A DNA stretch of 64,000 nt from Epiperipatus broadwayi (taxonomy: Eukaryota; Onychophora; Udeonychophora; Euonychophora; Peripatidae). Below are positions 59,196 through 64,000 of the stretch, in pieces (within the stretch, counting starts at the first letter, position 1; each line of letters begins with the position of its first letter). The position numbers and the translations under genes were made by a program. The DNA is taken from the NCBI GenBank assembly GCA_028023455.1, contig JAQFVV010000013.1:15328258-15392257 (forward strand), read 5' to 3'. The notes beneath the pieces are model-generated. The model made no database searches. It saw only the letters and a program-made list of their open reading frames with translations, and was not told the origin of the DNA.

Positions 59196-60124
59196 GGTAG
59201 TTGTTTTGACAGTGTAATGCGGCCGCTGGGCGACGCTGCAGTACCATTAACAACCCTCAAGAAGCATGCAAGTGATAAACCTCTACACAAAAAAAGCTGA
59301 AAACATTGATGTAAACAAAAATAAAAAATGAGCTGAAATGATCGATGGACACCCCCCCAATTAAAAAAAACCGCTGAAAACATCGATGTAAACAAAAATA
59401 AAAAATGAAAAAAGTAGCTGTAATGATCGATGGACATCCCCTCCCCCCATGAGAAAAAACGCGGAAAACATCGATGTAAACAAAAATAATCTTCTAAAAG
59501 GCAAATTAAAAAAGAAATCAAGTAAATTCTATAAAATTACAATTACAACAAAATCAGAAATACTTTTAATGCTAAATGTCAACGGTCTAAAAACAGAATT
59601 TCATCAATATTTAGCTTTCAACATTTACAAATATGTTTTGAAATTATGGCATATTTAAATTCATCAATATTTTAAGAATAAAAAGCAGTAAGAAGATTAC
59701 AGAAAAATATATATTTACCAATTTCTTTCCACGCATTTGTAGTAGGCAGTTGGATGTTTGCAGCAAAAATACGACAAAGATGGCACCAATTAACATCAGA
59801 ATACAATCAGCGGGCAAACAATTATAGTTCCGCAGAAAATAGGCAAAAGAAGGTTCAAATTTTTAGGCTTTGGGTACAAAATTATTCATACAAACATTCA
59901 GATGTTGAAGAGTATTGGAGCAAAATTATTTAGTGTAGTTTTTCTTCAAACAGATTGAAGCAGAGTTGAATAATCACTGCAGATTAAATGATGGTGGTTA
60001 TTTGGTGGTTTAAGAAATGCGACAAAGGTGTCACAAATTAATAGCAGATTACAATCAGCAAACAATTATAGTTCTGCAGAAAATAGGCAAAAAAAAAAGG
60101 TTCAAATTTGGGTGCAAAATTATT
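59196..60124 (+). repeat. Merlin left TIR with subterminal repeats
   Basis: The outer 40 bp match the right end almost perfectly (GCGGCCGCTGGGCGACGCTG versus GTGGCCGCTGGGCGATGCTG). Three subterminal repeats at 59296-59490 carry AAACATCGATGTAAACAAAA and TGATCGATGGACA. Further in, a ~280-bp segment (59775-~60000) is followed by a partial tandem copy (60035-60235) that shares AGAAAATAGGCAAAA, ACAAACATTCAGATGTTGAA and GAGTATTGGAGCAAAATT. Confidence 0.9.
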
Positions 60125-61003
60125 CATACAAACATTCAGATGTTGAAGAGTATTGGAGCAAAATTATTTAGAGTAGTTATTCTTCAAACTAATCACTGCA
60201 GAGAACAGATTTTAAATTATATGCATATGTTTAAAGCACACATATTACAATAAATGTAAGACATAGAATTAAAATAAGTTTCCAATTAAAAAGAAGTAAC
60301 ATGTTTACAAAGCAGATTTTAAGCTTATGTTTAATTGCTGACCAAGGTCTTTGTAAGAATTTCAATTTATTTTTAAATCAGATTTTAACATGTGTGAGAG
60401 AACCTCCACAAATTGAAATTTATATGCCAGGGCAAGTAAATGAAGAGTTTTTTAACTTAAGGATAATTTAAATCTATTGCATTGCAGCAATGTCCACACA
60501 ACTTATTTTAAATGTACATTTTAATTTTATTTTGATATGTCTGCTTTAAATATACGCATATAATTATTACTATATACGTAACATAAAATATGCGCACATA
60601 AACGCAAATACACTTTATATAGCAATTAAAGATTTAAAAAGAAAAATATAATCGCACCCTAAAATATTAAAAGTCACAGTTTGTACTTTCAAAATGAAAT
60701 GTGACATAATAGATTTTTCACTTGAAAAATATCATGTCCAAAGCCGATAAATTTAACCAAAATGTTACTGAAGTAGTCTTTTGAAATGTGCTTAGTTTTA
60801 TTATGACGTACTATTTATTTTGTACTGCTAGAAATAAAAGTTGTTGGGATTATTTTTATTTTTTGACAGGGTTTATATGGGATTTTTTTTTTACGCAGAT
60901 GAATACAACATTAAACATGCACAAACTTTCATGCAACATTTCAAAATCCCGCGCTGAAATATCAGTAGTATCCATCTTTTCGGTCATCTTCTTTTTATAT
61001 TCA

Positions 61004-61826
61004 AAATGATAAAAATTTGGAATATTCCAAAGACGGAACATGAGGTAGTGGAGTTCCTTCAAAGTAAAAGAGTTCTGCTCTCTCAAAAAGTGTGTCAATG
61101 GCCATGAAATGAAACTTTATGTCACTCCAAGGGCACAATGGAGGTGCAACATTCGTGAATGTCAAAGTCGCATAGCACTTCGGAAGGGAACCTGGTTTGA
61201 AGGCTGCCAATTGTCATTCATCACTGCCATCCGAATCATTTATTATTGGAGTAGAAACCAATTGACCATACAATTGGGGAAAAATGATTTGGAGTTGAGC
61301 AAGACAGGTGTCGTTGCATGGAAACAATATTTGAGAGAAGCCTGTAAAGAAAGTCTGCTATCTTGCCCATCCTGCAAAATTGGAGGCCCAGGAAAAAATT
61401 GTAGAGGTAGATGAAACTATTTACTAAACGTAAAAACCAACAGGGAAGAATTGGTGGTTTATGTAGAGAAACAAAAGAATGTTTTATTGTCACTGTTCCA
61501 TGTCGAACAGTGTCTGTTCTTTTAGATACCATTAAAGAACATATAGTACCAGGATCCTCCATCTATTCTGACTGCTGGAAGGCCTACAAGAGTGAGGAAT
61601 TGAATGCTGCAGGTTACCAGCATTTCAAAGTAAATCACACTTATAATTTTCACATACGCAGAACATAGAAAGACTTTGGGGCTATTGAAATGGTGCAATA
61701 AAAGAAAGAGGGGGACCGCTCGATGTCACTTGGAGTCATACTTAGCCGAATTCATGTGGTGTCGACTGCATCATGATGATATATTCAATGCGATATTGCA
61801 AGCCATTACTATACCATCAGTGTAAA
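61004..61826 (+). pseudogene. Merlin transposase (ISXO2-like, DDE)
   Basis: The N-terminal part (61010-61095) reads NIPKTEHEVVEFLQSKRVLL. After a frameshift at ~61095 comes NGHEMKLYVTPRAQWRCN, then RECQSRIALRKGTWFEG and TAIRIIYYWSRNQLTI, the zinc-binding/helical N-domain of ISXO2-type transposases. VEVDETIY (61403-61426) holds the first Asp. The next frame, from 61411, has KRKNQQGRIGGLCRETKECF, then VPGSSIYSDCWKAYKS with the second Asp (~61573) and KVNHTYNFH. A third frame has TQNIERLWG (~61655-61680) with the Glu. The last frame gives KWCNKRKRGTARCHLESYLA, then EFMWCR, ending at 61826. At least three or four frame changes make it inactive, yet all three catalytic residues remain recognisable. 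It catalyses cut-and-paste of Merlin ends in active relatives. Confidence 0.9.
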
Positions 61827-61867
61827 TTTTAAAATGTCTAAATTGCTATCTTCTGCTGTTTTCTAAA

Positions 61868-63001
61868 TAATTTTTCACCCAAATTTGAATCTTTTTTTTT
61901 TGCCTATTATCTGAGGAACTATAATTGTTTGCTGATTGTAATCTGCTATTAATTTGTGACACCTTTGTTGTATTTCTTAAACCACCATCATTTAATCTGC
62001 TGTTACCATTCAAGTGTGTTAAAATCTGTTCTCTGCAGTGATTATTCAACCCTGTTTCAATCTGTCTGAAGAAAAACTACACTAAATAATTTTGCTCCAA
62101 TACTTTCATCATTTGAATGTTTATATGAATAATTTTGTACTCAAAGCCTAAAAATTTGAACCTTCTTTTGCCCATTTTCTGTGGAACTATAATTGTTTGC
62201 CCGCTGATTGTATTCTGATGTTAATTGGTGCCATCTTTGTCGTATTTTTGCTGCAAACATCCAACTGCCTACTACAAATGCGTGGAAAGAAATTGGTAAA
62301 TATATATTTTTCTGTAATCTTCTTACTGCTTTTTATTTTTAAAATATTGATGAATTTAAATGATATGCCATAATTTCAAAGCAGCGTAATATTAATTTGA
62401 TAAATTGAACCGGGGGGGGGGGGGTATAATAAGCACTGCTTTGGAATCTATTTGAAAAGTACTTATTTTTTATGATTTGCCATAATTTCAAAGCATATTT
62501 GTAAATGTTGAAAGCTAAATATTGATGAAATTCTGTTTTTAGAATTCCCGCCCATCCGCCATTATTGGACCTTCGTTGACATTTAGCATTAAAAGTGTTT
62601 CTGATTTTGTTGTAATTGTAATTTTATAGAATTTACTTGATTTCTATTTTAATTTGCCTTTTAGAAGATTATTTTTGGTTACATCGATGTCAGCAATTTT
62701 TTATTTTTGGTTACATCGATGTTTTCAGCGTTTTTTTCTCATTGGTGGGGGGTGTGTGTGTGTGTGCCCGTTGATCATTTTATCTACTTTTTTATTTTTG
62801 TTTACATCGATTTTTTCAGTGTTTTTTCTCATTGGGGGGGGGTCCATCGATCATTTCATCTTTTTCCATTTTTTATTTTTGTTTACATCGATGTTTTCAG
62901 CTTTTTTTGTGTAGAAGTTTATCACTTGCATGCTTCTTGAGGGTTGTTGATGGTACCACAGCATCGCCCAGCGGCCACATTACACTGTCAAAACAACTAC
63001 C
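61868..63001 (-). repeat. Merlin right TIR
   Basis: This is the inverted counterpart of the left TIR. It contains the same AACTATAATTGTTTGC..CTGATTGT, ATGTTTATATGAATAATTTT, GACATTTAGCATTAAAAGTG and TTACATCGATGTTTTCAGC blocks, plus a (GT)n run at 62751-62765 and G-runs at 62411-62424 absent from the left arm. It extends further than the left arm owing to insertions, including a private segment at 62535-62575 (GAATTCCCGCCCATCCGCC). Confidence 0.9.
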
Positions 63002-63044
63002 ATTTTATTTAATAACTATATCTATACCAATCTCATCCTAATCC

Positions 63045-64000
63045 CAGAATCTCCATTAAATTTTGGTTTTATCTTTCTTATTAATATATCTTCTTTTATT
63101 TTCCTTTCTTTAATACTTTCTGTATGTAACCTCATTTTTATTGAACTTTATGTAAATTTGTGTCCTGTTTCTTTTGTATGTATATATATCGGTGATTTAT
63201 TATCTGCCATATGTTGTTTTAATCTTGTTTTTATAGAATTTTTTGTTTCTCCCACATATTTGTTATCAATCCCACTATCTAGACATTGTTTGCTATCACA
63301 TATACTCCATTAATTATTTCTTTATTATCTTTATTAGGTTTTCTCTTTTTTTATTAACTATTTTTGTATTAATTATTCTTTTGTATCTTTTATTAATCTT
63401 CTTTATAATTTTGTTAAACTTATTCACTATGATATTATTATTTGTTTTTATTCCTATATATCTATTTTTACCTTTTTTTTTCCTTCACTCTTTTCATTTC
63501 TATTTCTCTTATACTCTATTTTTCCAATACTTCTTTTAATTATATATACAGGGAAACCATTCATTTTTAACTCATTGATTATTAAATCTTTTTGTTTATT
63601 ATAATCTTCTTTCCTTGAACAATACATTTCAGCCCTTTACATTCTTGAATATATACAACTAATTTAATATTTCCTATCAATGTTGGAAAAACAACTTGTT
63701 ATTTTGTTACCAATATTGTTCTTTTTATAAATACTTGTCTGAATACACCATTTTTTATCTATCAATTTCTTTTGAAACATTATATCCAGATATGCAATTT
63801 CATTATTCTCTTCCTTCTCAACCGTAAACTTTATATTCTCTATTTTATTAATATCATTAATAAACCAGCTTATTTGTCTTTGACTTTTATTAAAAATCAT
63901 TAAATAATTGTTTACATATCTGTTAAAAAACAAAGGAACATTTTTATTTTCTGTTATATTTTTATCAAACTCATTCATATAAATATTACTTAAAATTGCA
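63045..64000 (-). pseudogene. Penelope-like element, RT C-terminal half plus GIY-YIG, runs off the window end
   Basis: On the minus strand the frame 63978-63664 begins MNEFDKNITENKNVPLFF and reads RYVNNYLMIFN, the RT Y-V-D-D box with both Asp changed to Asn. It continues FINDINKIENIKFTVEKEEN then EIAYLDIMFQKKL, the standard PLE block after the box. A Lys-rich linker follows (KNRYIGIKTNNNIIVNKFNK, 63480-63410). Then CDSKQCLDSGIDNKYVGETK, NSIKTRLKQHM (63298-63210) is the GIY-YIG nuclease with Y-(V/I)-G-E-T. LIRKIKPKFNGDSG (~63080) is near the C-terminus, with a stop at about 63043. The upstream half lies beyond 64000. The loss of both catalytic Asp and the frame breaks make it dead. Confidence 0.85.

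Larger units (their letters stand above)
59196..63001 (+). mobile_element. Merlin DNA transposon, 3.8 kb, with ~1-kb TIRs
   Basis: The ends are GGTAGTTGTTTTGACAGTGT and its exact complement. An 8-bp TSD ATTTTATT (59188-59195, 63002-63009) encloses it, the size typical of Merlin/IS1016-type elements. The TIRs are exceptionally long (59196-~60124 and ~61868-63001) and contain subterminal repeats. The centre encodes an ISXO2-like DDE transposase with several frameshifts. It lies just downstream of the stop codon of a minus-strand PLE. It could serve as source of ends for non-autonomous copies, but not of enzyme. Confidence 0.93.

Noticed and set aside
59168-59521. 117-codon minus-strand frame with FFSWGEG-like repeats (and the mirrored frames at 62654-63041)
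   Set aside because: These are translations of the repeated Merlin subterminal sequence, present in both arms, not a protein-coding gene.
1-64000. CRISPR array, rRNA, bacterial operon or viral genome
   Set aside because: No regularly spaced repeats with unique spacers, no rRNA-like conserved blocks and no long prokaryote-style gene arrays.

Overview
This looks like a gene-poor stretch of an invertebrate animal genome. It is very AT-rich (by eye roughly 70% A+T) and full of A/T homopolymers. I find no convincing host exon, tRNA or rRNA gene. Everything recognisable is mobile-element derived: Penelope-like elements (PLEs), two or more LINE lineages, hAT, Merlin and piggyBac DNA transposons, a tRNA-derived SINE, and many fold-back (palindromic) repeats. 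That mixture fits an AT-rich metazoan (for example a cnidarian, flatworm, arthropod or mollusc), but nothing in the sequence fixes the lineage.

Layout. 0-10 kb: a dispersed repeat, two large fold-back elements of one family (called HP1 here), a piggyBac transposase remnant, and a GC-richer island with a 25-bp tandem repeat. 10-24 kb: mostly featureless AT-rich DNA with a short tandem duplication, two tRNA-SINE copies with target-site duplications (TSDs), a 1.7-kb inverted repeat, a LINE 3' remnant and a fold-back of family HP2. 24-41 kb: a decayed LINE reverse transcriptase (RT), another LINE fragment, hAT ends, a possible core promoter, several fold-backs (including HP3 and HP4), and a 378-bp tandem duplication next to the second copy of the dispersed repeat. 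41-49 kb: more fold-backs (including HP5) and a 740-bp inverted repeat. 49.7-52.7 kb: an essentially complete 3,000-bp hAT transposon with 8-bp TSDs, whose ZBED5/SCAND3-like transposase is broken by one frameshift. 55-64 kb: two PLE copies in opposite orientations, one interrupted by an HP1 fold-back and the other by a 3.8-kb Merlin element with terminal inverted repeats (TIRs) of about 1 kb.

Most unusual signal. At least five palindromic insertions that are unrelated in arm sequence share one architecture. A long hairpin abuts a TSD of 12-14 bp at one end. At the other end a unique, non-palindromic tail of 26-54 nt separates the hairpin from the other TSD copy. For HP2 a second, internally deleted copy keeps the same two ends and has its own 14-bp TSD, which supports the boundaries. 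TSDs this long and a one-sided tail are not what TIR DNA transposons normally give. They suggest hairpin-shaped non-autonomous elements inserted by target-primed reverse transcription, perhaps using the PLE or LINE machinery whose remains lie in the same window. The TSDs and ends are seen directly; the mechanism is inference.
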